Below are positions 7,847 through 15,432 of a stretch of DNA of 64,000 bases, piece by piece. Source of the stretch: Phascolarctobacterium sp. (GTDB taxonomy: Bacteria > Bacillota > Negativicutes > Acidaminococcales > Acidaminococcaceae); the NCBI GenBank assembly GCA_020024105.1, contig JAHHUH010000007.1:17870-81869 (forward strand), written 5' to 3'. Position numbers and translations under genes: made by a program. Each line of letters opens with the position of its first letter. Within the stretch, counting starts at the first letter, position 1. The notes under the pieces were generated by a model. It was not told the origin of the DNA. It saw only the letters and a list, made by a program, of their open reading frames with translations, and searched no databases.

Positions 7847-8052
7847 TTAGCCTGATAAACAAAAACAGGATTTAAGGAACCAATATTATAGTTCTTTAAA
7901 TCCTGTTTTACTTTTTTGCGGTTGTATGCTTTGCTGGAAGGTTTGACTTTGGTAATGGGCTTTACCAGTCCCCAACTGCCTTTTTTGTCAGCGGCTACCA
8001 GGTGCTGCTGTTGTTTTTTGGACAGATTTTCATAGGAAATAAATTTTTCCAT
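7843..8052 (-). CDS. Small conserved basic protein (69 aa) reading through a terminator hairpin
   Basis: Begins MEKFISYENLSKKQQQ and contains GSWGLVKPITKVKPSSKAYNRKK. I recall this layout (MEKFI-Y-LSKK, then SWG-NPVTR-P-SKAYNRKK) from a small family of unknown function common in Firmicutes. The last ~20 residues (KNYNIGSLNPVF onward) are encoded by a 19-bp inverted repeat that looks like a bidirectional terminator. The ancestral stop was probably before it. It overlaps the aroK stop by 4 nt on the opposite strand. Confidence 0.7.
   Translation of the reverse strand: MEKFISYENLSKKQQQHLVAADKKGSWGLVKPITKVKPSSKAYNRKKVKQDLKNYNIGSLNPVFVYQAN
7862..7915. terminator. Strong bidirectional terminator inside a coding sequence
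   Basis: Stem 7862-7880 / 7891-7909 (AAAACAGGATTTAAGGAAC with its near-perfect complement, one wobble), 10-nt loop. U-runs follow on both strands (TTTTACTTTTTT on plus; TTTTTG on minus). It ends the aroK transcript and lies within the 3' part of the convergent small gene. Confidence 0.8.
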
Positions 8053-8222
8053 GGTAATACTTCACTATTTTTACTTGGACTCTTATTATACAGCAGTAAG
8101 AGTCATTTGATAAGAATTTGTTGCCAATAAAAATACGCACTTCTAAAAAGAGAAACTTTTGAGGCTATTAAAGTAAAACAATCTCGAAATAACTTCGTAA
8201 CTGTACTAAGCAGATTTATTGA

Positions 8223-9329
8223 TTACCCTAATTTATGCAGGGTAACATCTACTAAAACATCAACACCATTTTGCAGGGCATCGATATTGAAAGACATATT
8301 AGGAGCATGCAAACCAGGGTCAGCTGCAACACCAACACCAAAGTAAGCGGCTTTTAAATTAGGATATTTGTAGGCATAGAAGTGAAAATCTTCACCACCG
8401 GGATTTTTTAACAAAGGCATGAGTTTATCTTCACCTAAAACACGTTTTACAGATTCGGCTACATCACGGGTTAATTCTTCATCCAAACGGGCAGCAGGAA
8501 TAATACCACTGGGGAAGTTTACATTAGCTTCTGCACCATAGGCTTTAGCAGTATTCACTGCAGCAAGTTTGAATTTTTTTACCAATTCATCCATTAATTC
8601 GTTGCTTTCAGAACGAATATCATAGGTAATGATAGTTTCACTAGGAATAACATTTGTGGCATTGCTGTTGCTCTTAATAATAGTAGGCTTGTAGGAGCAG
8701 GAAAGGTTAGGGTTCATTTTTATGGCAGCTATGGCATTGATAACCGCAGCAGCAACTTCCAGGGTGTTTACACCTAAATGGGGACGGGAAGCGTGGCAGC
8801 CCACACCTTTAATCGTAACTTCAGCGAAAGTGCTGGCAGAATGTTGTACACCAGGCGCAATAGTACCATAAGGAATATCCTGTTTAGGACGAATATGTAA
8901 GCCGAGAGCCATATCAACACCTTCTAGAACTCCAGTCTTAATCATCGAAACTGCACCAACAAAGGTTTCTTCTGCTGGTTGAAAAAGTAGTTTTAAGGTA
9001 CCACGTTTAATTTTACCCTTTAGGACGGAAGCAGCTGCAAGTAACATTGACATATGACCATCATGTCCACAAGCGTGGATACAGCATGGTTTGCCGTCAA
9101 TAACGAAAGGCAAGGCATCCATATCAGCACGAAGTAGTAGGGTAGGTCCTGGAATAGTTCCCTTTTCAATTGCAACTACACCGGTGGTACCACCAATATT
9201 ACGAGTTACTTCATAACCTAGTTTTTCCAAAATGTCTGCAACATAGGTAGATGTTTTGAATTCTTGTTCACCAAGTTCGGGGATTTGGTGCAAATCATGA
9301 TAAAGTTTTTTCACATCTAGACTTTCCAT
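8223..9329 (-). CDS. M20-family amidohydrolase (hippurate hydrolase/N-acyl-amino-acid deacylase type)
   Basis: Cytosolic metal-dependent hydrolase that removes acyl groups or splits small peptides, 368 aa. Metal and catalytic motifs are in order: LRADMDALP (about 66), CGHDGHM (about 88), PAEE (about 118), the H in LGLHIRP, and a late GGEDF. The dimerisation domain fills the middle. It is transcribed away from a YjiH/YjiG-type membrane pair from a shared 230-bp regulatory gap, which suggests uptake and hydrolysis of one substrate. The exact substrate is unknown. Confidence 0.88.
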   Translation of the reverse strand: MESLDVKKLYHDLHQIPELGEQEFKTSTYVADILEKLGYEVTRNIGGTTGVVAIEKGTIPGPTLLLRADMDALPFVIDGKPCCIHACGHDGHMSMLLAAASVLKGKIKRGTLKLLFQPAEETFVGAVSMIKTGVLEGVDMALGLHIRPKQDIPYGTIAPGVQHSASTFAEVTIKGVGCHASRPHLGVNTLEVAAAVINAIAAIKMNPNLSCSYKPTIIKSNSNATNVIPSETIITYDIRSESNELMDELVKKFKLAAVNTAKAYGAEANVNFPSGIIPAARLDEELTRDVAESVKRVLGEDKLMPLLKNPGGEDFHFYAYKYPNLKAAYFGVGVAADPGLHAPNMSFNIDALQNGVDVLVDVTLHKLG

Positions 9330-9392
9330 AGTTGGTCATTCTCCTTTTAAACTTGTAATGTCGTTTTGTATGATACTAAAAAAATCATGGTT

Positions 9393-9421
9393 ATTCTAAC
9401 ACAGAAATTGTAAAAAAACAA
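9393..9421 (-). promoter_or_regulatory. Predicted promoter of the M20 amidohydrolase
   Basis: Minus strand: -35 TTGTTT (9416-9421), 17-bp spacer, -10 TAGAAT (9393-9398). Confidence 0.5.
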
Positions 9422-9470
9422 GATAAAAAGGAAAAAAATAAATAAAAAAGCAAAATATTGTAACAATTCA

Positions 9471-9499
9471 TTGACAAAAATTATACTAAAGTGTATAAT
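9471..9499 (+). promoter_or_regulatory. Perfect consensus sigma-A promoter of the YjiH/YjiG pair
   Basis: TTGACA (9471-9476), exactly 17 bp, TATAAT (9494-9499). The strongest promoter match in the window; it rules out a translation start at 9471. Confidence 0.85.
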
Positions 9500-9563
9500 T
9501 CTTTCATGTTACTTTACATTTAGCAGACAAGTAGTAGCAAATAAAAAGTTTGGAGTGATATTG

Positions 9564-10247
9564 ATGCAAGAAAAAGACAAAAATGAACAAACATCTAGAG
9601 TAGATGTTTCTCAATGGCATGCTGGTCCAGGTGCATTTGCTGCTTTGTTGGTAGCAATAATTTTCTTTTCTGGCTTGCTGGTAGGAATACCTGGGATGCC
9701 TTGGTTAAGTGCTTTTGATTTTACTACTTTAGCTGGTAAGTTTGGCACTATTAATGAGTTAGGCAAAAATAATTTTGTAGGAGTTGGTGGTATAGGTGCA
9801 AAATCTGGTTTTTTGTTTGCTTTATCCTTAATACCAAGTGTTATGTTTGCTTTGGGAACTATTGAAGTATTAGAACATTATGGTGCGATTAAGGCAGCAC
9901 AGAAGTTGCTTACTCCGTTGCTTCAACCTTTGTTAGGATTGCCTGGGTTGACAGGTATTTCTTTGATTACTGACTTGCAAAGCACTGATGCTGGTGCAGC
10001 ATTGACTAAAGGATTATATGATGATGGTCTTATTTCTAAAAAAGAATTGATTGTTATGGGGGCGTGGCAGTATTCTGGTGCAGGCATGATTACAAACTAT
10101 TTTATGATTGGGTCTGCTCTTTTTAATGTTGTAACTTGTTCCTTAATGATTCCTTTGCTTCTTATTTTTATTTTTAAATTCATTGGTGCTATTTTTGTGC
10201 GTTTTGTTTTGAATACTGTTTATAAGGGAGATTTTGAAAATGAGTAA
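9564..10247 (+). CDS. YjiH-like membrane protein with nucleoside-recognition (GATE) domain
   Basis: Integral membrane protein, about 227 aa, with several hydrophobic helices and the GATE-type signature TDLQSTDAGAALTKGLYDDG followed by QYSGAGMITNY. Start at ATG 9564 (MQEKDKNEQ) with GGAG 8 nt upstream. In E. coli the related yjiH-yjiG pair sits beside the isoaspartyl dipeptidase gene iadA; here the pair is divergent from an M20 amidohydrolase. A transport or channel role for a peptide or amino-acid derivative is inference. Confidence 0.8.
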   Translation: MQEKDKNEQTSRVDVSQWHAGPGAFAALLVAIIFFSGLLVGIPGMPWLSAFDFTTLAGKFGTINELGKNNFVGVGGIGAKSGFLFALSLIPSVMFALGTIEVLEHYGAIKAAQKLLTPLLQPLLGLPGLTGISLITDLQSTDAGAALTKGLYDDGLISKKELIVMGAWQYSGAGMITNYFMIGSALFNVVTCSLMIPLLLIFIFKFIGAIFVRFVLNTVYKGDFENE

Positions 10248-10716
10248 TCCGCAAATGCAGACAACTAGTAATAATCCTTTTGATATATTTGTTATTGGCG
10301 CACGTAAGGGGTTTAATGTCGCTATTAATGGTTTGGTACCTAATATTATGATGGCTTATGTTGTTTCTGAGATACTGAGAATTTTAGGTGTCATGGGTTT
10401 TTTGGGAAAAATTTTTGGACCTATGATGACTATTTTCGGTTTACCTGGTGAGGCTGTTACTGTTGTTTTGACATCTTGGCTATCTAGTTCTGCTGGTGTT
10501 GGTGTAGCGGCTAACCTTTTGTCTAATGGTGTTCTTGACGGTCGCCATGTAACTATTCTGATGCCCTGTTTTTTCCTGATGGGTGCACAATTACAATACA
10601 TGGGGCGTCTCTTAGGTGTTGCGGATGTTCCTAAAAAATATTGGCCTTTGCTTATGGTTGCTAGCATTTTGAATGCTTTAAGTGCTATGTTATTGATGAA
10701 CTTCTTTTTTGCTTGA
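10240..10716 (+). CDS. YjiG-like membrane protein with nucleoside-recognition (GATE) domain
   Basis: Second half of the YjiH/YjiG-type pair, 158 aa, hydrophobic. GLVPNIMMAYVVSEILRILG is followed by the conserved GLPGEAVTVVLTSWLSSSAG and PCFFLMGAQLQYMGRLLG. Begins at ATG 10240, overlapping the upstream gene's stop by 8 nt with GGGAG upstream, so the two are translationally coupled and probably form one complex. Followed by a clear terminator. Confidence 0.8.
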   Translation: MSNPQMQTTSNNPFDIFVIGARKGFNVAINGLVPNIMMAYVVSEILRILGVMGFLGKIFGPMMTIFGLPGEAVTVVLTSWLSSSAGVGVAANLLSNGVLDGRHVTILMPCFFLMGAQLQYMGRLLGVADVPKKYWPLLMVASILNALSAMLLMNFFFA

Positions 10717-10743
10717 GTTTGTAGCATTGTGAATAGTTGATTT

Positions 10744-10786
10744 AAAACCTTTGTATTTCGTAAAGACATACAAAGGTTTTTTATTT
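10744..10786 (+). terminator. Intrinsic terminator after the YjiH/YjiG pair
   Basis: AAAACCTTTGTAT (10744-10756) pairs with ATACAAAGGTTTT (10768-10780), followed by a T-rich run. Confidence 0.85.
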
Positions 10787-10829
10787 TAAAATTTAGAAAA
10801 ATAAATATTGTATATTTACTAAAATAGTA

Positions 10830-10858
10830 TTGCAGATTTAAATAGTATAGTCTATTAT
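10830..10858 (+). promoter_or_regulatory. Predicted promoter of the symporter gene
   Basis: -35 TTGCAG (10830-10835), 17-bp spacer, -10 TATTAT (10853-10858), about 40 nt before the ATG. Confidence 0.55.
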
Positions 10859-10897
10859 AGAAATATAGTACTTTATTTATTTAAGGGAGTGTGAAAA

Positions 10898-12088
10898 ATG
10901 GGAAAGTTTTTAGGTAGCTTGCCTATGCGTCTGTTGATTGGCGTTGTAGTAGGCATCTTGGTTGGGCTTGAAGCTAATGAGTCATTGATGCAGGTGATTT
11001 TGACCTGTAAAAGCTTATTGGGAAGCTTAATCATGTTTTGCGTACCTTTGATCATAATTGGTTTTATTGCTCCGTCCATTACTCGTCTTGGGAAAAGTGC
11101 TAGTGTAATGTTGAGAGTTGCTGTTATCCTTGCTTATATTTCTTCTGTTGGTGCAGCTTTATTCTCTACTTTTGCTGGTTATAATATTATTCCCTTCCTG
11201 GATATTACTCCGAGTGTTGACGGCTTGAAGCAATTGCCCCAATTGCTCTTTGATTTGAAGATTGAGCCGATTATGAGTGTTATGAGTGCTTTGGTATTCT
11301 CTATTTTGATGGGGCTGGCATCTGCCTGGACGAAGGCAGATGTCTTTACTAAGTTTTTAGAGGAATTCCAGCAGATTGTTTTGTCCATTGTAACAAAGGT
11401 TATTATTCCCTTGTTGCCTGTCTTTATCGCCTGCACCTTCTGTGCTTTGTCCTATGAAGGCAGTATTACTAAGCATTTGCCTGTCTTTTTGGCAGTGGTT
11501 CTGATTGTTATGGTGGGCCACTTTATCTGGATGGGTCTGCTCTATGGTGTTGCCGGTGCTTATTCTGGTGAAAATCCCATGGAGGTTATTAAGCATTATG
11601 GTCCTGCCTATATTACTGCAGTTGGTACAATGTCCTCCGCAGCTACTTTGGCAGTAGCCCTAAGATGTGCCTTGAAGTCCTCCGTTTTGCGTAAGGATCT
11701 GGTAAACTTTGGTGTACCCCTCTTTGCTAATATCCATCTTTGCGGTTCTGTTTTAACAGAGGTATTCTTTGTTATGGTTGTATCCCAGGTGCTTTACGGT
11801 ACAATTCCTGAATTTGGTACAATGCTGCTGTTCTGTGCTCTTTTAGGTGTCTTTGCTATTGGTGCTCCTGGCGTACCCGGTGGTACGGTTATGGCTTCTC
11901 TGGGCCTGATTATCAGCGTGTTAAACTTTGACGCTACTGGTACTGCATTGATGCTGACTATTTTTGCTCTGCAGGATAGTTTTGGTACTGCCTGCAATGT
12001 TACCGGTGATGGTGCTTTAATCTTAATACTGACCGGTTATGCTAAGAAAAATAATATCGAAGAAGTAAAGGATATCCAAGTTTTGTAA
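10898..12088 (+). CDS. Dicarboxylate/amino acid:cation symporter (DAACS/SDF family)
   Basis: Secondary transporter, 396 aa, with the hydrophobicity pattern and C-terminal re-entrant-loop region of the glutamate/C4-dicarboxylate symporter family. YGPAYITAVGTMSSAATLAV is the serine-rich loop, then GAPGVPGGTVMASLG and a late LQDSFGTACNVTGDGA. A single-gene unit between its own promoter and terminator. In a host that lives on succinate such a gene would matter for uptake, but substrate (succinate, glutamate or serine/threonine) cannot be read from the sequence. Confidence 0.88.
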   Translation: MGKFLGSLPMRLLIGVVVGILVGLEANESLMQVILTCKSLLGSLIMFCVPLIIIGFIAPSITRLGKSASVMLRVAVILAYISSVGAALFSTFAGYNIIPFLDITPSVDGLKQLPQLLFDLKIEPIMSVMSALVFSILMGLASAWTKADVFTKFLEEFQQIVLSIVTKVIIPLLPVFIACTFCALSYEGSITKHLPVFLAVVLIVMVGHFIWMGLLYGVAGAYSGENPMEVIKHYGPAYITAVGTMSSAATLAVALRCALKSSVLRKDLVNFGVPLFANIHLCGSVLTEVFFVMVVSQVLYGTIPEFGTMLLFCALLGVFAIGAPGVPGGTVMASLGLIISVLNFDATGTALMLTIFALQDSFGTACNVTGDGALILILTGYAKKNNIEEVKDIQVL

Positions 12089-12102
12089 ATTTTACGAACT
12101 TG

Positions 12103-12139
12103 AAGGCTGTATGCGCAGTTTGCGCATACGGCCTTTTTC
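12103..12139 (+). terminator. Intrinsic terminator after the symporter
   Basis: AAGGCTGTATGCGCA / TGCGCATACGGCCTT, tight loop, followed by T5. Confidence 0.85.
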
Positions 12140-12267
12140 TTTGGGCCTTGGGGAATAATTAAAGGATAAAGTCATGTGGGTGTAGAACTAATAACAGTAA
12201 CCTAGGTGAAGCTAGAAAACATTATGTGTGGGATGAGGTAAAAATGGTTAAATAGGAGCGTGATTTT

Positions 12268-13965
12268 ATGACTAAGAAAGTAGTTATTATCGGTGGTGTC
12301 GCTACAGGTATGAAAACCGCGGCTCGTTTACGTCGCCGTGATCCAGAGGTAGAGATTATCGTGCTGGAACGCGGTCCGTCTTTAAGCTATGGTGCCTGTG
12401 GCTTTCCTTATTTTATAGGTGGCGATGTAGCAAGCTTTAGTAAGTTTGACCATACACCTCAAGGTATTCCCCGTGATGCAGCTTTTTTCCGTGATGTAAA
12501 GGGGATTGACGCACGTACTGGTTGTAATGTTACAGCTATTGATAGAGCTGCGAAAAAGGTTACCTATGTAGAGGCTGGCGAGGAAAAACAGCTGCCCTAT
12601 GATGTTTTAGTCCTAGGTACTGGCTCTACACCGGTAAAGCTGCCCTTGCCCCATGCAGATGCAGGAGGTATCCATAGTTTCTGGTTTCCTTGGGATGTAC
12701 AGGCGGTGGACCAGGAGCTGCGGGAGCGTAATGTAACGGATGTGGTTATTATTGGTGCCGGTTTTATTGGTATGGAACTGGCAGAGGCCTTTCACAAGCG
12801 TGGTCTGACAACCAGTGTTGTAGAGATGCAGGATCGTGTGCTACCGCAGATGCTGGATAAAGAGATGGCTGATCGTCTGGAGAAGCCCATCAGAGCAGCC
12901 GGCATTCAATTGTACCTTGCAGAAAAAACCACCGGGTTTACGGAAGAGGCTGGTGTGGTAACCGGTGTCGTAACTGATAAGCGTGTTATTCCGGCACAGC
13001 TGGTAATTGTAGCTGTGGGTGTACGGCCTAATGTAGAATTAGCAAAGGCTGCTGGCTTGAAGCTTGGCCCAACCGGCTGTATTGCTGTTAATGAATACCT
13101 TCAGACCAGTGATGCTGCTATTTATGCAGGTGGTGACTGTGCGGAGAATACTCATCGGGTCGGTGGTGCCAAGGTCTTTACGCCCATGGGGTCCACTGCT
13201 AATAAGCACGGTCGCGTAATTGCTGATAATATCTGCGGTGATAGGATTAAATATCCTGGCGTTCTGGCTACCGGTGTTTGTCAGATTTTGGATTGGCAGG
13301 CAGGTAGTACCGGTCTGAATGAGAGGACTGCGGCTGCAGCCGGTTTTAAATTTAAATCCGTGGTAGTACCTGGTCAGGACCGCTTAGCCTATATGCCCGG
13401 AGCTAAGAGCCTGATTGTGAAGTTGCTGGCTGAAGAGGGCACGGGCAGAGTTTTAGGTGTTCAGGCTGTCGGTATGGGGGGTGTGGATAAGAGGATTGAT
13501 ACCCTGGTAGCAGCTATTTCCTTAGGTGCAACCTTGGAGGATCTGTCTAATTTTGATATCGCCTATGCACCTCCCTTTAATGGCCCCATTGATAATATTG
13601 CTACGGCGGCTAATGTTTTGGAAAACAAGCTGGCCGAGTGTTTCCGTGGTGTTAATCCTAAGGATTTTGAAGCCGTGCGGGATCATGAGGACTATTTATT
13701 TGTGGATGTACGTACTAAGGGCGAATTTGCTAAGAATCGTATCGCCGGTATTAAGCAGATGGTAAATATGCCCTTGGGAGAAATTAGAGCTCATTGTCAA
13801 GAGCTGCCCGTTAAGGAAGGGCAAAAGATAATTACCTCCTGCCAGATTGATTTACGTGGTTATGAGGCAGAGGTTATTTTACGGGGTAAGGGTTTTAAGA
13901 ACGTATGCAGCCTGGAGGGCGGTATGAGCGCTTGGCCCTATGCCACCGAATGTGATGAGAAATAG
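12268..13965 (+). CDS. CoA-disulfide reductase-like FAD/NAD(P)H oxidoreductase with C-terminal rhodanese domain
   Basis: Flavin-dependent pyridine-nucleotide disulfide oxidoreductase, 565 aa. The FAD-binding GGVATGMKTAARLRR starts at residue 9, the single redox cysteine is C44 in SYGACGFPYFIGG, NAD(P)H-binding VVIIGAGFIGMELAE is near 160, and the second FAD motif YAGGDCAE near 290. After the dimerisation domain (about 330-445) a rhodanese module has C525 in the active loop (CQIDLRG). This matches the CoA-disulfide reductase/rhodanese fusion type, which reduces CoA disulfides, per- or polysulfides. First gene of a three-gene operon. Confidence 0.88.
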   Translation: MTKKVVIIGGVATGMKTAARLRRRDPEVEIIVLERGPSLSYGACGFPYFIGGDVASFSKFDHTPQGIPRDAAFFRDVKGIDARTGCNVTAIDRAAKKVTYVEAGEEKQLPYDVLVLGTGSTPVKLPLPHADAGGIHSFWFPWDVQAVDQELRERNVTDVVIIGAGFIGMELAEAFHKRGLTTSVVEMQDRVLPQMLDKEMADRLEKPIRAAGIQLYLAEKTTGFTEEAGVVTGVVTDKRVIPAQLVIVAVGVRPNVELAKAAGLKLGPTGCIAVNEYLQTSDAAIYAGGDCAENTHRVGGAKVFTPMGSTANKHGRVIADNICGDRIKYPGVLATGVCQILDWQAGSTGLNERTAAAAGFKFKSVVVPGQDRLAYMPGAKSLIVKLLAEEGTGRVLGVQAVGMGGVDKRIDTLVAAISLGATLEDLSNFDIAYAPPFNGPIDNIATAANVLENKLAECFRGVNPKDFEAVRDHEDYLFVDVRTKGEFAKNRIAGIKQMVNMPLGEIRAHCQELPVKEGQKIITSCQIDLRGYEAEVILRGKGFKNVCSLEGGMSAWPYATECDEK

Positions 13966-13982
13966 GAGAGTAGTTAGTATTT

Positions 13983-14312
13983 ATGGACAAATTTGATGAC
14001 CGATATGTCCTGTTGCAGGCCATGTACGAGGACGGATATTATCCTTATTATTTAGTGGACAAAATTAAATGGCAGTTTATTCATCTAATTGAGTTTCTGG
14101 AGGAAGTGGACCTGAAGGATAAGGCTGCTATTCAAAATCGCCTGGATGAGTTTACCATGTTCATTAACAACCTGCAGCAGGAATTTTGGGATCAAGGAAG
14201 TGAAATAGAGACAGTGGCCCGGGAGTGCATTATCAGCAATCTGGAGTATATTCTGCAATGGTTTAAGGTAAAAATACCGATTGATGTTGCTTTACAGGAG
14301 CGTGAGTGGTAA
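13983..14312 (+). CDS. DUF5713-like protein (unknown function)
   Basis: 109 aa, acidic, cytosolic. The pattern fits my memory of DUF5713: an N-terminal LLQAMYEDGYYPYYLVDKIK, a central LQQEFWDQGSEIETVAREC, and a C-terminal acidic end REW. Role unknown. It lies 17 nt after the CoA-disulfide reductase gene and 14 nt before the C_GCAxxG_C_C gene, so it is probably part of the same redox operon. Confidence 0.65.
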   Translation: MDKFDDRYVLLQAMYEDGYYPYYLVDKIKWQFIHLIEFLEEVDLKDKAAIQNRLDEFTMFINNLQQEFWDQGSEIETVARECIISNLEYILQWFKVKIPIDVALQEREW

Positions 14313-14326
14313 AAGGAGGCTTTAAC

Positions 14327-14767
14327 ATGAGTGAATTCAGCGAAAGAATGGGCTTTGAAGCCGGTAATAACTTCAAGCAGGGCTTTAACTGTAGTGAAGC
14401 TATTGTAGAAACCTTTCGTAAGCAGGCTGGTGTGGATATTGACGATAATGCCTTCCGTCTTTGTTCCGGCTTTGGTGGTGGTATTGGTCACGCTGCTAAT
14501 ATTTGTGGCGCTCTGGTCGGCTGTATTATGGTTATCAGTACTCTGGTCGGCCGTAATCATCCATCGGAAAAGTCCTTACATGCTATTTATCCCATTAGTA
14601 AAGAATTCTATGACCGCTTTCACCAGAAATTTGGCTCTACCAGGTGTGGGGACTTAATGCCCTATGAATTTGATACCAGGGAACATTTAAAAAATTGTTT
14701 GAAGCTGACCAACAGAGTGGCAAAGCTCCTGGCAGAATTTTTAGAGGAGAAGCAGTTGATTAAATAG
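14327..14767 (+). CDS. C_GCAxxG_C_C family redox-type protein
   Basis: 146 aa with the spaced cysteines of the C_GCAxxG_C_C family: NCSEAI near 22, RLCSGFGGGIG near 45, then NICGALVGC, RCGDL and a late NCLKL. The family is thought to be redox-related and often sits with oxidoreductases, as here. Start at ATG 14327 with AAAGGAGG 8 nt upstream; an earlier in-frame start at 14306 overlaps the previous gene and lacks a ribosome site. A strong terminator follows. Confidence 0.82.
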   Translation: MSEFSERMGFEAGNNFKQGFNCSEAIVETFRKQAGVDIDDNAFRLCSGFGGGIGHAANICGALVGCIMVISTLVGRNHPSEKSLHAIYPISKEFYDRFHQKFGSTRCGDLMPYEFDTREHLKNCLKLTNRVAKLLAEFLEEKQLIK

Positions 14768-14792
14768 TTCCTTGTTGTTAAGAGGTAAAAGT

Positions 14793-14829
14793 AAATAGCC
14801 TTACCCGTAAGGGGTAAGGCTATTTTTTT
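14793..14829 (+). terminator. Intrinsic terminator closing the redox operon
   Basis: AAATAGCCTTACCC (14793-14806) pairs with GGGTAAGGCTATTT (14812-14825), then T-run. Confidence 0.9.
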
Positions 14830-14951
14830 ATTGCTATCTGTGTAAGGTCAACAGGGAGAACAGCTGGGGACGATATTTCCTCCTGCCCTGAATAGGGGGA
14901 GCTGTATGCATGAATATTTTTTACACCTGGTCAGCAGTAAATAATTGCAGA

Positions 14952-14992
14952 AAAGCCCGATGAGCTTAACACTCATCGGGCTTTATTTTTTT
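14952..14992. terminator. Bidirectional terminator
   Basis: AAAGCCCGATGAG (14952-14964) pairs with CTCATCGGGCTTT (14972-14984). U-runs follow on both strands, stronger on plus. It serves the minus-strand gene ending at 14998. Confidence 0.8.
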
Positions 14993-14997
14993 AGAGC

Positions 14998-15420
14998 TTA
15001 GTAAATATCTCTTGCTTTTTCGTAAATTGCTTCTTCGACAGTACCAGGACGAATAGCTTTTAGTTCAACATTGTCATCGCTTAAATCAAGATAGGTACGT
15101 TGGTCAATATTAATGCGTACCTGGTAGATTTTGGGGAAATGTTTGATTTTGATAAAATTCTTCTCGGAGCATCTAAATACCCACATGGTGACGATGGAGT
15201 CTTTAAAGGGATTGAATTTGTTTTCTTTTTCTACACTTCGGGTATCATACATAACAGCAGCACCATCGAAAGGAATATTTTCCCAACGCTCAACATTATC
15301 GGGCAAGCAGCTGCTATGATGGGCCAAGGTATCTTCTCGGGTGATACCAGCTTGGGTAATGCCGGGGAGACCGGTGCTTACCATAAAACCGAGCATGAGT
15401 AGACAAAGTATTTTTTTCAT
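14998..15420 (-). CDS. Exported hypothetical protein
   Basis: 140 aa with a clear signal peptide (MKKILCLLMLGFMVSTG, cleavage probably after TQA near residue 25). The mature part is rich in charged residues and includes WENIPFDGAAVMYDTRSVEK and VTMWVFRCSEKNFIKIKHF, which resembles surface-affixed small proteins of Negativicutes without a named family. GGAGG precedes the start by 7 nt. It follows the 361-aa gene by 12 nt in one transcript. Confidence 0.75.
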   Translation of the reverse strand: MKKILCLLMLGFMVSTGLPGITQAGITREDTLAHHSSCLPDNVERWENIPFDGAAVMYDTRSVEKENKFNPFKDSIVTMWVFRCSEKNFIKIKHFPKIYQVRINIDQRTYLDLSDDNVELKAIRPGTVEEAIYEKARDIY

Positions 15421-15432
15421 AAATAGCCCTCC

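Noticed and set aside
9471..9563. Upstream extension of the YjiH-like gene to a start at 9471
   Set aside because: That start is the T of a perfect -35 box; ATG 9564 has GGAG upstream.
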